Notes: generated by a model not told the origin, from the sequence alone. DNA of 64,000 nt from Actinoalloteichus caeruleus DSM 43889 (GCF_000429185.2 NZ_AUBJ02000001.1:4650001-4714000); one strand, 5' to 3'; shown: positions 1 through 10,096, counted from the first letter of the stretch. A program made the numbers and translations.

Positions 1-1513
1 CGCACGGCCTGGCCCGCGAGTTCGTCCTGGTGCCCGAACCGGTGGCGGCGGCGGTCTTCCACAGCACCCTCCAGGCGGAGCAGGCGGCGGCGGACGGACC
101 CGCCGAACCGGTCGCGGTCCTCGACCTCGGTGGGGGGACGGTCGACGTCAGCGTGGTCCGCCGCGCCGGAACGGGTTTCGAGGTGCTGGCGACGCGCGGC
201 AACCCCGGATTCGGCGGTGCCGACATCGACCAGGCGCTGCTCGACCACGTGGGTGGAACCGCCTCGGCGGTCGACCCGGCCGGGTGGCAGGAGTTGACCG
301 GAGGACGTGACCTCCCCGACCGCCGCCGTCGACGGGTGCTGTTCCAGGACGTGCGGGGCGCCAAGGAGACGTTGTCCCGCCACAGCTACACCGACATCCC
401 GCTCCCGCCGCCGTTCGCCGACGCGCTCGTCACCAGGAGCGACCTGGAGGCGCTCATCCACGACAGGATCGCGGAGGCGGCGGACCTGGTGGGCCGGGCG
501 GCCCGGGACGCCGGAGTGGAGCCTGGCCGACTCGGCGCCGTCTTCCTGGTCGGCGGTTCGAGCCGCATCCCGCTCGTGGCGCGACTGGTGCACGAGCGGG
601 TGGGAGTGGTGCCCACCACCCTCGACCAGCCCGAGACTGTGGTGGCGAGGGGCGCCCTGCGGGCGGTGGCCCTCGACCCGGAGCGGACCAGCGGGGTCGC
701 CGCCGTCCGGGCACCCTCGGGAACCCCGGCCCGGGGGCTCCGGGGTCCGGTCGCGGCACCCGTGCCTCCGGCGGTCCGCTCGGGGAGCGGCACGCCTCCA
801 CCGGGTTTCCCGCCCGCCGGGCCCCCGTCGCGGCGCCCCCGGGGCACTACGGCCCGCCCGGCCCCGCCCCGCTCGCCGGCGGTCCGTTCCCGCCGCGTGG
901 TGGCGGTCCGGTGGTCGGCCCCCCACCCCATCCCGCGCACGGTCCGCCGCCGGTGGGGAAGGGTCGCGGGCGGCGGGACCAACGCCGGTGGTGGCTCCTC
1001 GGCGGTGCTCTCGTCGCTGCCCTCGCGGTCGCGGCGGCGCTGGTGGTCTTCGTCCTCCCCCGGAGCGACCGGGAGATCGCGCTCTACGACTACCGCTTCG
1101 CCTACCCGGCCGACTGGGAGCAGAGCGGCGGCGACGCCGCCCAGCGCAAGGTCCAGATCAGACCGGAGGGCGCGGCCGAGGACACGGACCTGGTCGTCGT
1201 GCAGGAATGGCGGCTGGACTACGACAGCGACGCCGACCGGGAGCGGGCGGCGAGCGAGCTGCGTCAGAGCTACGAGGAGCGGAACGGGTCGGTCGGTGGT
1301 TCCACCTTCGCCGGTTTCGACGTGGACGCGGAGTACGCCGGCCGGGACGTCGTCTACTACCGGCAGGACCGGGCGGACGGGCGGACCGTGGACTGGTACC
1401 ACCTGTTCGACGGCAGGCTCCAGGTCGCGGTCGGCTGCCAGTACACGCCCCAGGGGGCCGAGCGGGTGGCCCAGGCCTGCGAGCGCGTGGTGGACAGCCT
1501 CCGGATCGGTTAG
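1..1513 (+). CDS. ESX-4 Hsp70-like type VII secretion-associated membrane protein, 5' truncated and frameshifted
   Basis: The gene enters from the left edge in frame 3; codons before base 30 already read as protein, so its start lies outside the window. The first part is the second half of an actin/Hsp70 ATPase fold, with phosphate motif LDLGGGTVDVSVV and adenosine motif VFLVGGSSRIPL. A Pro/Gly linker follows, then one membrane segment (WWLLGGALVAALAVAAALVVFVL) and an extracytoplasmic domain ending in VVDSLRIG. Domain and linker are in different frames; adding one C to the run at 822-826 joins them smoothly. Its place before the two WXG100 genes matches Rv3446c of ESX-4. Function in secretion is inferred from context. 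Confidence 0.8.
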
Positions 1514-1578
1514 CCGGCGGCCCGCTCGGCCGGTGCCCGCGAGCGGCCCGACGATCCGGTGACAAGCGAGGGAGGACC

Positions 1579-1956
1579 ATGAGTCAGGCAGCGGACGTGC
1601 TCACCCGTCTCCGGCAGCAGGTGGCCGGAGCGGTGACCAGGGGGGCTCGCGCGGCGGCCGAGGCGAGGGAACGGACGGCGGGTTTCCGCGAGTCGACCCG
1701 GGCGCTCGCCGAGCAGGCCCGCGAACGTCCACAGCGGACCGGGCGCGGCGACCTCACCGACGGCGAACTGAGCCGGGAGTCGACGGCCTTCCGCACCGCC
1801 GCCGGCCTCCCGGTGGCCGAGTTCCCGTCCGAGGAGGACCCCCGCCCCGCCGGGACGGCGGGCCCCGAGGCGCGGGACGAACCGTTCCCGCGACGGGGGG
1901 CCGATGTGGACGACGGCGACGACGAGGACTTTTCGCAACAGCGAATCCTGTGTTGA
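1579..1956 (+). CDS. Small acidic-tailed ESX-associated protein (125 aa)
   Basis: The ATG at 1579 follows a strong ribosome binding site (GAGGGAGGACC). The product starts with a charged amphipathic helical region (MSQAADVLTRLRQQVAGAV), has a disordered middle and ends in an acidic tail, DDGDDEDFSQQRILC. I do not recognise a named family. It lies between the Hsp70-like protein and the two WXG100 genes, so a role in ESX-4 is inferred. The tail resembles that of the protein at 10093-10599 (DEDEDYSEGGWLH); a shared recognition signal is possible. Confidence 0.75.
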   Translation: MSQAADVLTRLRQQVAGAVTRGARAAAEARERTAGFRESTRALAEQARERPQRTGRGDLTDGELSRESTAFRTAAGLPVAEFPSEEDPRPAGTAGPEARDEPFPRRGADVDDGDDEDFSQQRILC

Positions 1957-2090
1957 CCTGCGAGAACACGGGGTCGCGTTAACGGCAGCAACTACTTGGG
2001 GGAACTTCGGGACAAAGGGGAACCGCTGCTGGCAGGGTTTGCGTCGCATGAACGTTCCATCGGATTGATCCTGAAGGGGGACTCCTCCAG

Positions 2091-2402
2091 ATGAGCAGCT
2101 ACGAGGTCACGCCGGAAGAGATGGCGCAGGCCGCTCACGACGTCTTCAACACCAACGACGAGATCCAGGGCGTGCTCAGCAGCCTCCAGAGCACCTGCGG
2201 CAACGTCGCCGGCTTCTGGTCGGGTGGTGCGGCCACCGCGTTCCAGAACCTCATGGAGCGGCTGGACCAGGGCGGCCAGAAGGTCAACGAGGCGCTGCGG
2301 GAGATCGGCGACCAGCTCAAGGGCTCGGGCGAGGAGTACGCGCGCCTGGAAGAGGAAGAGGCCGCCTCGATGAGCTCCATCGACAGCCGCCTGAACTTCT
2401 GA
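2091..2402 (+). CDS. esxU: WXG100 protein, EsxU-like (ESX-4)
   Basis: A 103-residue helical hairpin protein of the WXG100 family, with W43-S-G45 at the turn and a C-terminal YxxxE (YARLE), the kind of motif recognised by the EccC ATPase. Such proteins form antiparallel heterodimers and leave the cell through a type VII machine. The partner gene starts 72 bases downstream. Order (Hsp70-like protein, two WXG100 genes, rplM, rpsI) matches Rv3446c-Rv3445c-Rv3444c, so this is the EsxU position. The symbol rests on synteny rather than close sequence comparison. Confidence 0.88.
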   Translation: MSSYEVTPEEMAQAAHDVFNTNDEIQGVLSSLQSTCGNVAGFWSGGAATAFQNLMERLDQGGQKVNEALREIGDQLKGSGEEYARLEEEEAASMSSIDSRLNF

Positions 2403-2473
2403 GCCGTCACGGCGCTTGAGTTCTTCCGTACCGACGTCTTTTCCCCGACCCGAGAACTGAGAGGGCACTCGCC

Positions 2474-2761
2474 ATGAGCGGGATCAAGGTTACGTTCGCC
2501 GAAATCCAGAACGCCTCCGCGGAGGTGACCAGCGCGGGCAACCAGCTCGAGGAGACGCAGAACGCGCTCAAGAGCCGGCTGGCCCCGATCGAGTCGAGCT
2601 GGTCCGGTGAGGCCATGGACGCGTGGCACGCGTCGCAGGCCAAGTGGGACCAGGGTGCCGAGGAGATCCGCACCACCATCGCCGCGATCGGCACCGCGCT
2701 GAGCCAGGCCGCCGACAACTACCAGGCTGGTGAGAAGGCGAACGCCGCGCGCTTCGCCTGA
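2474..2761 (+). CDS. esxT: WXG100 protein, EsxT-like (ESX-4)
   Basis: A 95-residue WXG100 protein with W43-S-G45 in the hairpin turn and a C-terminal YxxxE (YQAGE). It is the likely heterodimer partner of the protein just upstream and a probable ESX-4 substrate. A GAGAGGG ribosome binding site precedes the ATG. A perfect GC-rich hairpin lies 19 bases after the stop, which suggests that the ESX-4 operon ends here. The name is by position equivalent to Rv3444c. Confidence 0.88.
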   Translation: MSGIKVTFAEIQNASAEVTSAGNQLEETQNALKSRLAPIESSWSGEAMDAWHASQAKWDQGAEEIRTTIAAIGTALSQAADNYQAGEKANAARFA

Positions 2762-2779
2762 TCGGCCGTCCAGCCGTGT

Positions 2780-2809
2780 GTGGCCCCGGAGCTCCGGCCC
2801 CGGGGCCAC
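2780..2809 (+). terminator. Hairpin terminator after the esx pair
   Basis: Perfect 10-bp inverted repeat GTGGCCCCGG / CCGGGGCCAC with a 10-base loop, just after the second WXG100 gene. There is no T-run, as is common for actinobacterial terminators. Confidence 0.6.
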
Positions 2810-3270
2810 GGGTGTGTCCGGGGCGAGGAGGCGGGCCGGGTGCTCGCCGCCGCTCCGCGTGCCGCCTCCCGGCCCGGGCTGGGTCCGCGACCAGGTGCCG
2901 TCGGTGGGAGGGACCCGTCCCCCGGCGACCCCGTCGGTGGCGCCTCCGCCCCTCCCGCCGCACCGCGCCGCCGTCGAGGGGGACCGGGCGGCGCCCCCTG
3001 CGCGCCGCCCGGTGGGCGGGTGCGCCGATGTGTTCCTCGTCATGCCCCTCCGGAGGGGGTGGGCGTTCGTGCCGCCCCCACCAGCGCCTCGCCGCAGCTC
3101 AACGAGCCGAATCCGCCGTGGCCACCCACCCGGGTGAGACACCTCCGCCCGGGGATGCGATGATGTCGGAAGCCAGGTCGCGGAACCCTTCGGCGGTCCT
3201 GGCGGGAGTTGCGCGGTGGACCTGCGGATCGGGTCCGCGGCCAGTACCGGGGTCCTGGTGAGGACCCGTT
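2810..3270. other. Non-coding stretch between esxT and rplM promoter
   Basis: About 460 bases with open frames on both strands, but all have the Arg/Pro/Gly-rich composition of GC-bias shadows and none has a convincing start site. No gene or repeat recognised. Confidence 0.5.
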
Positions 3271-3300
3271 TTGACCCTTCCAGGCAGCGGCGGGTATGTT
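3271..3300 (+). promoter_or_regulatory. Probable rplM-rpsI promoter
   Basis: A -35 TTGACC (3271-3276) and a -10 TATGTT (3295-3300) are separated by 18 bases, the best housekeeping-type promoter in the gap. The resulting leader before the rplM GTG is about 140 bases. Confidence 0.6.
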
Positions 3301-3444
3301 CTTCCGTTGTTGTGCGGTGTCCGGTGCGGGCTGCTACCCGCGTCCCTCGGTGCAGGACCCTGAATCACGGGCTGACCAGTCGAGGGCGACCGCCGCAGTA
3401 ACATCCCGCAGCCAACCCGATGCGAACGACGACGAGGTAATCCT

Positions 3445-3888
3445 GTGCGCACGTACAGCCCGAAGCCCGGCGAGGTGGAGCGCGCCTGGCATGTGATCGA
3501 TGCCGAGGATGTCGTGCTCGGCAGGCTCGCCACCCAGGCAGCCACCCTGCTGCGCGGCAAGCACAAGCCGATCTACGCCCCGCACATGGACACCGGCGAC
3601 TTCGTTGTCGTCGTCAACGCCGAGAAGGTGGCGCTGACCGGCCACAAGCGCGACCAGAGCTTCGTGTACCGCCACAGCGGCCACCCTGGTGGTCTGCGCA
3701 AGCGCTCCTTCGGCGAGATGCTGGAGAAGCAGCCGGAGCGTCTCCTGGAGAAGTCCATCAAGGGCATGCTCCCGAAGAACCGGTTGGGCCGGGCGATGGC
3801 CCGCAAGCTCAAGGTGTACGCGGGCCCGCAGCACCCGCACGCTGCGCAGCAGCCGCAGCCCTTCCAGATCGGCAAGGTGGAGAAGTGA
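3445..3888 (+). CDS. rplM: 50S ribosomal protein L13
   Basis: 147 residues, full family length, with typical L13 sequence ([16 protein letters not shown] near the N-terminus, [10 protein letters not shown] in the middle and [10 protein letters not shown] towards the end). L13 is an early assembly protein of the large ribosomal subunit. GTG start with a purine-rich upstream region; rpsI overlaps by four bases, the usual L13-S9 operon. A promoter is visible about 145 bases upstream. Confidence 0.97.
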   Translation: MRTYSPKPGEVERAWHVIDAEDVVLGRLATQAATLLRGKHKPIYAPHMDTGDFVVVVNAEKVALTGHKRDQSFVYRHSGHPGGLRKRSFGEMLEKQPERLLEKSIKGMLPKNRLGRAMARKLKVYAGPQHPHAAQQPQPFQIGKVEK

Positions 3889-4427
3889 CGACGGCGAACG
3901 AGCACCCCGAGAACGAGCTGGCCCCGGAGGTCGAGGTCCCGGTCGAGGACCAGGACCAGGACCAGGCTCTGGCTGACTTCGACGTGGCCGTGGACGACGA
4001 GCCGGAGGCCTACGACGAGGTGGCTGCTGCGCCGCTCGTGGCTGGCCCGGTGCAGACCGTCGGCCGCCGCAAGGAGGCCGTGGTTCGCGTGCGCCTGGTG
4101 CCCGGCACCGGCGGTTTCACCCTCAACGGCAAGAGCCTCGAGCAGTACTTCCCGAACAAGGTCCACCAGCAGATCATCAAGGAACCGCTGGTGACGGCCG
4201 ACAAGGTCGAGTCCTTCGACATCTTCGGCAACCTGCGTGGCGGTGGCCCCTCCGGCCAGGCCGGGGCGCTGCGCCTCGCCATCGCGCGTGCCCTCGTCGA
4301 GGCCGACGCGGACGACCGCCCGGCCCTGAAGAAGGCCGGCTTCCTGACCCGGGACGCCCGGGCCAAGGAGCGGAAGAAGTACGGCCTGAAGAAGGCCCGC
4401 AAGGCTCCGCAGTACAGCAAGCGCTGA
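3885..4427 (+). CDS. rpsI: 30S ribosomal protein S9
   Basis: 180 residues: an acidic N-terminal extension of about 50 residues rich in Glu, Asp and Gln, then the S9 core from [13 protein letters not shown] to the terminal [16 protein letters not shown], whose basic tail reaches the ribosomal P site. Actinobacterial S9 proteins often carry such an extension. The GTG start overlaps the rplM stop as GTGA, which implies translational coupling. Confidence 0.96.
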   Translation: MTTANEHPENELAPEVEVPVEDQDQDQALADFDVAVDDEPEAYDEVAAAPLVAGPVQTVGRRKEAVVRVRLVPGTGGFTLNGKSLEQYFPNKVHQQIIKEPLVTADKVESFDIFGNLRGGGPSGQAGALRLAIARALVEADADDRPALKKAGFLTRDARAKERKKYGLKKARKAPQYSKR

Positions 4428-4607
4428 CCTCGACCCGGTCAGCTCAACGCGCGGGAGCGGCTGTGCGTCCTCACACTGAGAACGCCGGCTGCTCCCGTCG
4501 CTGTTTCCGGAGGTCCCCCGGCCGACCGGACGCAGGGTCGGCGGAGCTCGGTCCCGTGGCGGGCCGAGGCGCGAGGACGGTCTCAGCAGCAGAAAGGTGC
4601 ATCGACC

Positions 4608-5945
4608 ATGGGCCGTTTGTTCGGGACCGACGGGCTGCGTGGCCTGGCCAACGCGGAACTCTCCCCGGAGCTGGCCATGTCCTTGGCGGTGGCGGCGGCC
4701 GACGTCCTGTTCGAGCAGGCTGAGGGTGCCCGCCCCACGGCGGTGCTGGGTCGTGACCCGAGGGCGAGCGGCGAGATGCTGGAGGCGGCCGTGGCCGCCG
4801 GCCTCGCCTCGGCCGGCGCCGACGTGCTGCGGGTCGGTGTCCTGCCCACCCCGGCCGTCGCGCACCTGGTCTCCGACCTGGGCGCCAGCTGCGGGGTGAT
4901 GATCTCCGCCTCCCACAACCCCATGCCGGACAACGGCATCAAGCTCTTCGCCGCCGGTGGCGCGAAGCTCCCCGACGAGGTCGAGGACCGGATCGCGGCC
5001 AGGATGGCGGAGGGCGGCGGTGACCGTCCCGTCGGCGACCGGATCGGTCGGATCCAGGACGTGCCGGGAGCGCTGGACCGCTACCTCGACCACCTGCTGC
5101 TGGCCACGCCGCAGCGGCTGGAGGGCCTGCGGGTCGTGGTGGACTGCGCGCACGGTGCCGCCTCCACGGTGGCGCCCGAGGTGTACGAACGGGCCGGCGC
5201 CGAGGTGATCGCGGTGAACGCGGACCCCGACGGCCTGAACATCAACGACGGGTGCGGCTCGACCCACATCGAGGTGGTGCGGGACGCCGTGCTCGAGTAC
5301 GGCGCGGACCTGGGCATCGCCCACGACGGTGACGCCGATCGCTGCCTGGCGGTGGACGCCGACGGCCAGGTCGTCGACGGCGACCAGATCATGGCCATCC
5401 TGGCCGTGGCGATGGGCGAGTCCGGTGAGCTCGTCGACAACGTGCTGGTCACGACGGTCATGAGCAACCTCGGCCTGCACCTGGCGATGCGGGAGCAGGG
5501 CATCGACGTCCGCACCACGGCCGTCGGCGACCGCTACGTACTGGCCGAGCTGCGGGCGGGCGGCTACGCCCTGGGAGGCGAGCAGTCCGGGCACGTCGTG
5601 CTCCCGGCCCACGCGACCACGGGCGACGGTCTGCTGACGGCCCTCCGGCTGATGGCCAGGGTGGTGGCGACCGGACAACCGCTGTCGAAGCTGGCCGGCG
5701 TGATGCGTCGGCTGCCCCAGGTGCTGGTCAACGTGCCGGTGGGGGACAAGGCGACCGTCGCGGCCTCCTCCTCCGTCGCCGAGGCCGTCGCCGAGGTCCA
5801 GCGCGAGCTCGGCGAGACGGGGCGGGTGCTGCTCCGCCCCTCCGGCACCGAGCAGTTGGTGCGGGTGATGGTGGAGGCACCCAGCCACGAGACCGCCGAG
5901 GAGGCGGCCCACCGGCTCGCGGGCGTCGTCGCCGCCGCCGGCTGA
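4608..5945 (+). CDS. glmM: Phosphoglucosamine mutase
   Basis: 445 residues, full length. It converts glucosamine-6-phosphate to glucosamine-1-phosphate on the way to UDP-GlcNAc and peptidoglycan. It starts with the family signature [12 protein letters not shown]; the phosphoserine motif SASHNP places the catalytic Ser at residue 102. The metal-binding loop (AHDGDADRC) and the C-terminal phosphate site ([14 protein letters not shown]) are intact. It sits downstream of rplM-rpsI as in mycobacteria; glmS, the preceding pathway step, is 6 kb further on. Confidence 0.96.
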   Translation: MGRLFGTDGLRGLANAELSPELAMSLAVAAADVLFEQAEGARPTAVLGRDPRASGEMLEAAVAAGLASAGADVLRVGVLPTPAVAHLVSDLGASCGVMISASHNPMPDNGIKLFAAGGAKLPDEVEDRIAARMAEGGGDRPVGDRIGRIQDVPGALDRYLDHLLLATPQRLEGLRVVVDCAHGAASTVAPEVYERAGAEVIAVNADPDGLNINDGCGSTHIEVVRDAVLEYGADLGIAHDGDADRCLAVDADGQVVDGDQIMAILAVAMGESGELVDNVLVTTVMSNLGLHLAMREQGIDVRTTAVGDRYVLAELRAGGYALGGEQSGHVVLPAHATTGDGLLTALRLMARVVATGQPLSKLAGVMRRLPQVLVNVPVGDKATVAASSSVAEAVAEVQRELGETGRVLLRPSGTEQLVRVMVEAPSHETAEEAAHRLAGVVAAAG

Positions 5946-6528
5946 CTGACCCGGTCCGCCGGGTCCGGCACCGCTGAGTCCGTGCCGGGTCGGACGAGGT
6001 GGTCCCCTGCTCGGCCCGAGCACGCCGGCGTGACGAGCCGGTCCCGCGACGGGCGGCCTGAACCTCGGCGCGCCACTCCGGCGGCCGGGTCGCCCCGCCC
6101 CCGCGCCCCACCGGACCGAGCGCGGTCGTTCGCTACCGCGAGCCTGGACGCCGTCGGCGCGGGTCGTCCGAGGGAGCGTGCCAGCGCCCGGCAGGCCCTT
6201 CGGGCTCCGGATCGACCGGGCCCGGTCGCCGGGCGGCCCTCGTCCACGACGCCACCCCGAGCTGCCACGGGCATTCGCGGCCCTCCGGGCGCCGCTCCGC
6301 CTGGCGCGGCGGTCGAGGCGAGCGAACTCCCTGGTGGTGGCCACCGGCGCCGGTGAGGCTCACGCGGTGTTCACACCTGCAAGGAGTAGCGGTAAGTCCA
6401 CCCTGTGGTGCTGATCGGTCTGACACGATCGGGAACCAGGGAATGTTCACGCGCGTCGCACGTCACGCGGTGGTGCCGGACACCGACAGCGAGGCAGCAG
6501 GGGCTCCGGCAGGAGACAGGGGAGGCTG
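5946..6528. other. Non-coding stretch after glmM with a hairpin
   Basis: About 580 bases without a convincing gene. A CCGGCAC / GTGCCGG hairpin at 5965-5988 may terminate glmM. The last 200 bases are less GC-rich and probably hold the promoter of the next operon, but I cannot fix its hexamers. Confidence 0.45.
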
Positions 6529-6843
6529 GTGCCAGTGGCCGCGGGCTACGGGACCGATACGGAAGCGATGTCGCGGGCAGCGCGGGGGATCGAGAGCGCG
6601 GCTGACGACGCGGAGTCGGTGCTGGAGGACACCGGGCCGGCGCAGGCCAGCGGGTTCGGCGTGGTCCACGTCGACCCGCCGCAACCCTACGCGGAGGGAG
6701 TGGGCGTCCTCGCCGAGAGCGGGGCCGCCTTCGTCGGGGTGCTGCGCGCCTTCGCCATGAACATCTCCGCGTCCGCCGAGGGGTACGCCGCCGACGACGC
6801 CGCCAACACCTCCACCGTCACCAACGCCGGAGGCAACCTGTGA
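6529..6843 (+). CDS. EspC-like type VII secretion target protein (104 aa)
   Basis: A short Ala-rich helical protein with GTG start. It has no WXG turn; its layout (N-terminal helix, loop, and a C-terminal helix containing AEGYAADDAANT with YxxxD) resembles the EspC/T7SS-target family. It overlaps the following gene by four bases (GTGA), so the two are co-translated. The position after glmM, and the length, match Rv3440c of M. tuberculosis. I infer a partner or substrate of the ESX-4 machine encoded just upstream. Confidence 0.7.
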   Translation: MPVAAGYGTDTEAMSRAARGIESAADDAESVLEDTGPAQASGFGVVHVDPPQPYAEGVGVLAESGAAFVGVLRAFAMNISASAEGYAADDAANTSTVTNAGGNL

Positions 6844-9800
6844 GCGGGAACCGCGACTGGGCCGAGACCAAGGCCATCCTCGACGACCCCAACGTCGACC
6901 ACGAGACCAAGCAGCTGCTGCTCCGGTCCTACCGGGACCACGTCGTCTACAACCCCGATGCCGTGAACGTCTGCTACGCCAACGAGTCCGAGGAACTGGC
7001 GCAGTACCTCGACGAGTACGACGTCAAGGGCATCGCGTTCGGCCATTACGCGAACGACCTCGACCCGATCATGGAGGAGGCCCGCGCGCAGCGGGACGAC
7101 CGGGGCTGGCAGGAACAGCAGGCCCGCGAGGCGATCGACGAGGGGCAGCGCGACCTCGACCGGATCACGCCTCCGGGGCAGGCTGGTGGGGTGGACACCT
7201 CGGACGAGGTGCTCGACCCCGGTGAGGCCGGCCTCCGCTTCTTCGACACCTTCGGGCAGCTCCTCGCGCAGTGCCCGGCCGACACCATCCCCTACAGCCT
7301 GCCGGGCGGGAACCCCTACCCGGAGATCCTGGAGCGCTACCGGGAGCAGAACGGCATCCAGTTCGGCAAGATGCGGGAGGACGCCGAACGGCTCTCGGCG
7401 TCCCAGGCGGCGGTGGACGACGCCCTGTCGACCGTGGACCGGAAGTTGGAGACCCTGTTCGGCACCTGGGACGGGGAGGCCGCCGACACCGCTCGCCAGC
7501 ACCACGCGGACAAGATCAAACCGAACGGCGTCGAGCTGTCCGAGGCGCTCGGCGGAGGCGCCGAGCTGCTGACCACCTCGATGGACACGGTGCACGGCCT
7601 GGTCGTCGACAAGGCGCAGTACGCCCTGGACAGCCACACCGACACGATGGGCGCGGCCAGCCCCTGGATGGCCGGCAACGTCATCGCGATCGCGGCGAAG
7701 GCAACCAGTGACATCAGCGAGGACGAGGCAAGGGTCATCGCTGGCTGGCTGGACCAGGAGACCGGGTCGAACGTCAGCAGTTACATCGATGGTGGCATCT
7801 TCTGCCGGTGGGACGACGAGGCCAGGGAGTACACGCAGCGGGAGTGCCGGCGCTGGATCCGGGAGTCCTTCACCGCCGAGTACGAGACGCTCTACTCGAG
7901 CTTCCTGGAGTACTGCGACACGGTCCGGGATTCGGTCGATGACTCCTGGCGGGCCCTGACCGACTACCTGGCCGACTTCGAGAACCCGTTCCAGGACGTC
8001 GAGGCCATGCCCTTCACCCCGGACGGCTTCCCCGGCGGGGACGGGACGCCCGGCGACCCGGGAGGGATGCCCGGCGGGATGCCGCCCGGGGGGATGCCGG
8101 GCGGCGGGGGCGGCTCGGAGGGCGGCGGCATGCCGCCGATCCCGGAGATGCCCGGTGGTGGCGGAAGCCCACCGGACATGCCCGAGATGCCGGAACCACC
8201 GGAGATGCCGGAGATCCCCGAGGTGCCGGAGGACCCGCTGGGTCTGGAGGACGGGGCGCCGGATCCCGAGGACCCGCTGGGTTTCGGGGGCGGCATCTAC
8301 CCGGAACCGGTGGAGGTGACCCCGGAGGAACCCGGCGGACGCGTCACCCTGCCCGAGCCGAACGAGGGGCTCTCCCTCCAGCCGGGCGAGGACGGCACCG
8401 TGCACCTGGAGGTCGAGGGCGAGGACGGGCAGTCCACCGAGTACGTCGTCGACTTCGGGGACGACGGCACGCCCCAGCTCACCCCCCTGCCGGCCGAACT
8501 GGGCGATGAGGGTCGTCCCGAGGTCGAGAACCAGCCGTACGGCCCTGGCGGCCCGGGCACGACCCCGCCCGGCCAGCCCATCCCGTTGCGCCCAGGGCCG
8601 GACGGGGTGGCGACCATCGAGCACGGGGGCGGCACCGTCACGGTGGAACGGGTCGAGGGCGAGGACGGGCGCTTCGACGTCACGGTGGTGGGGCCCGACG
8701 GCTCCCGGGAGTCCTACGCGGTGCACTTCGACCCGAGCTCGTCGGATGGCGGTGCGGGCGGCGGCGCCGCCGGTACCTCCCTGCCGGGAGCACCGTCGCG
8801 ACCGGGACCCGGTGAGGGCGGGGACGGCTTCCGGACGATGCCGGCGGAGGCGGAGTTCCGGACTCCGGGTGAGCCCGGCGAGGGGATGCGGACGATGCCG
8901 GCCGAAGGGGGACTTCGGGCACCGACCGCCGAAACCCTGCCCGCCTCCGCCCCGGGCTTCGGCGGTGCGGGTCAGTGGACCAGCCCCGACTCGGCTCCGG
9001 CCGCCGCGGCTCCCTGGGGGCCGGCCGACCAGGGGCACACCGGGGTGGGCACCGGTGCCGTTCCGGGTGCTCCGCCGGCCGGTGGTTTCGTCGGAGGACC
9101 GACCCCTGGCGGCCCACCTCCCTCCTTCGGCGGGGTGCCGGGGCACGACCCGTCGATCGGCAACCACCCGACACCGGGCGCGCCGCCCGGGGGCGGCTGG
9201 GGGCAGGAACCGGGACGCTTCGGCGGCGGACCCGCCCCCGCTGGCGGTGGTTGGGAGCCGGGCTCGCCGGGCGGCGGTTCCGGGCCGGGCGCGGTCTCCC
9301 CGGCGGGAGCCGGCGGCGGTTCCGCTCCCGGCGGCTGGGGACCAGGCCAGTACGGCCCACCGGGTGGCGGGTACGGCCCGCAGGAGGGCTTCGGCCCCGG
9401 TTCGGGCCCCGGCGGTCCGGGTGCTCCTGCCGGTGGTCCCCCTTCCGTCAGCCCGCAGGGACTGATGGGCGGGATGAGCGGTGGCCCCGCTGGTGGACCC
9501 GACGGGCCGTTCGCCTTCGGCCCCGGTTCGGATGGTGGTCACGGTTCGTGGGGGCCTCAGCCCCACCAGGCCGGCAACCAGCCCTGGCAGGGGCCGGGTT
9601 CGGACTCCTGGCAGCACGGGCAGGGCGACCAGTACCGGGGCGGCCTGCCCAACACCTCGACGCCGCAGGCGAGTGGGCCCGCCGGCGCCGGTTTCGCGGC
9701 CATGCCGGACGGTGGTCAACCGGGCCAGGCCGGGCAGACCGGCCAGCAGGGCGCGGGCCAGTTCGGCCCACAGGGCCAGCCTGGTTACGGCCAGCAGGCG

Positions 9801-10046
9801 CACGCCGCTGGCCCCTTCGGGCCGGCGGGCCAGGGCGGTGGCGGAGCCGGCGGCCAGGGCGGCGGGATGGGCATGATGGGCGGCGGCATGATGGGCGGCG
9901 GCGGTCAGGGGGGCCAGGGCGGCCAGGACCAGGAACGTGGGCCCAGCCAGTGGCGGGTCCAGCACCAGGACGTTTTCGACGCCAACGAGGCCGCGGAGAA
10001 GGCGAGCCGGATGCGGTCGCTGTTCGACGGGGAGGACAAGCGATGA
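6840..10046 (+). CDS. Large WXG-domain protein with Gly/Pro-rich C-terminal half (1068 aa)
   Basis: GTG start overlapping the upstream gene. Residues 1-390 are helical and hydrophilic and include a WXG-type turn (FGTWDGEAADTA) near residue 220. From about residue 390 the protein turns into a long Gly/Pro/Met low-complexity region (PGGMPPGGMPGGGGG, then PEMPEPPEMPEIPEVPEDP). Two short Val-rich acidic segments (YVVDFGDDG, SYAVHFDPSS) interrupt it. It ends with a charged helix, WRVQHQDVFDANEAAEKA. There is no signal peptide or membrane segment. I infer a large ESX substrate or surface protein, in the position of the Ala/Pro-rich Rv3439c. Function unknown. Confidence 0.8.
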   Translation: MSGNRDWAETKAILDDPNVDHETKQLLLRSYRDHVVYNPDAVNVCYANESEELAQYLDEYDVKGIAFGHYANDLDPIMEEARAQRDDRGWQEQQAREAIDEGQRDLDRITPPGQAGGVDTSDEVLDPGEAGLRFFDTFGQLLAQCPADTIPYSLPGGNPYPEILERYREQNGIQFGKMREDAERLSASQAAVDDALSTVDRKLETLFGTWDGEAADTARQHHADKIKPNGVELSEALGGGAELLTTSMDTVHGLVVDKAQYALDSHTDTMGAASPWMAGNVIAIAAKATSDISEDEARVIAGWLDQETGSNVSSYIDGGIFCRWDDEAREYTQRECRRWIRESFTAEYETLYSSFLEYCDTVRDSVDDSWRALTDYLADFENPFQDVEAMPFTPDGFPGGDGTPGDPGGMPGGMPPGGMPGGGGGSEGGGMPPIPEMPGGGGSPPDMPEMPEPPEMPEIPEVPEDPLGLEDGAPDPEDPLGFGGGIYPEPVEVTPEEPGGRVTLPEPNEGLSLQPGEDGTVHLEVEGEDGQSTEYVVDFGDDGTPQLTPLPAELGDEGRPEVENQPYGPGGPGTTPPGQPIPLRPGPDGVATIEHGGGTVTVERVEGEDGRFDVTVVGPDGSRESYAVHFDPSSSDGGAGGGAAGTSLPGAPSRPGPGEGGDGFRTMPAEAEFRTPGEPGEGMRTMPAEGGLRAPTAETLPASAPGFGGAGQWTSPDSAPAAAAPWGPADQGHTGVGTGAVPGAPPAGGFVGGPTPGGPPPSFGGVPGHDPSIGNHPTPGAPPGGGWGQEPGRFGGGPAPAGGGWEPGSPGGGSGPGAVSPAGAGGGSAPGGWGPGQYGPPGGGYGPQEGFGPGSGPGGPGAPAGGPPSVSPQGLMGGMSGGPAGGPDGPFAFGPGSDGGHGSWGPQPHQAGNQPWQGPGSDSWQHGQGDQYRGGLPNTSTPQASGPAGAGFAAMPDGGQPGQAGQTGQQGAGQFGPQGQPGYGQQAHAAGPFGPAGQGGGGAGGQGGGMGMMGGGMMGGGGQGGQGGQDQERGPSQWRVQHQDVFDANEAAEKASRMRSLFDGEDKR

Positions 10047-10096
10047 ACGACGGGGACCACCGTGTCGCGGTCGGTGGGAGCGGGGGAGCCGGATGA
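10043..10096 (+). CDS. 17-codon coupling ORF
   Basis: An ATG at 10043 overlaps the stop of the 1068-aa gene (ATGA) and runs 17 codons to a TGA at 10094-10096, which itself overlaps the ATG of the next gene (10093). Both junctions are the 4-base ATGA kind used in translational coupling. The sequence (MNDGDHRVAVGGSGGAG) suggests no function; its role may be to hand ribosomes across a 46-base gap. Confidence 0.4.
   Translation: MNDGDHRVAVGGSGGAG

Noticed and set aside
750-900. Programmed -1 frameshifting to explain the broken genes
   Set aside because: No slippery X-XXY-YYZ heptamer with a downstream structure was evident, and five unrelated genes share only a G/C run, which fits a sequencing artefact better.
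3573-6344. Open minus-strand frame of 923 codons antisense to rplM, rpsI and glmM
   Set aside because: It lies opposite three certain genes and has the His/Gly/Arg/Leu-rich composition of a GC-bias shadow, with no domain.
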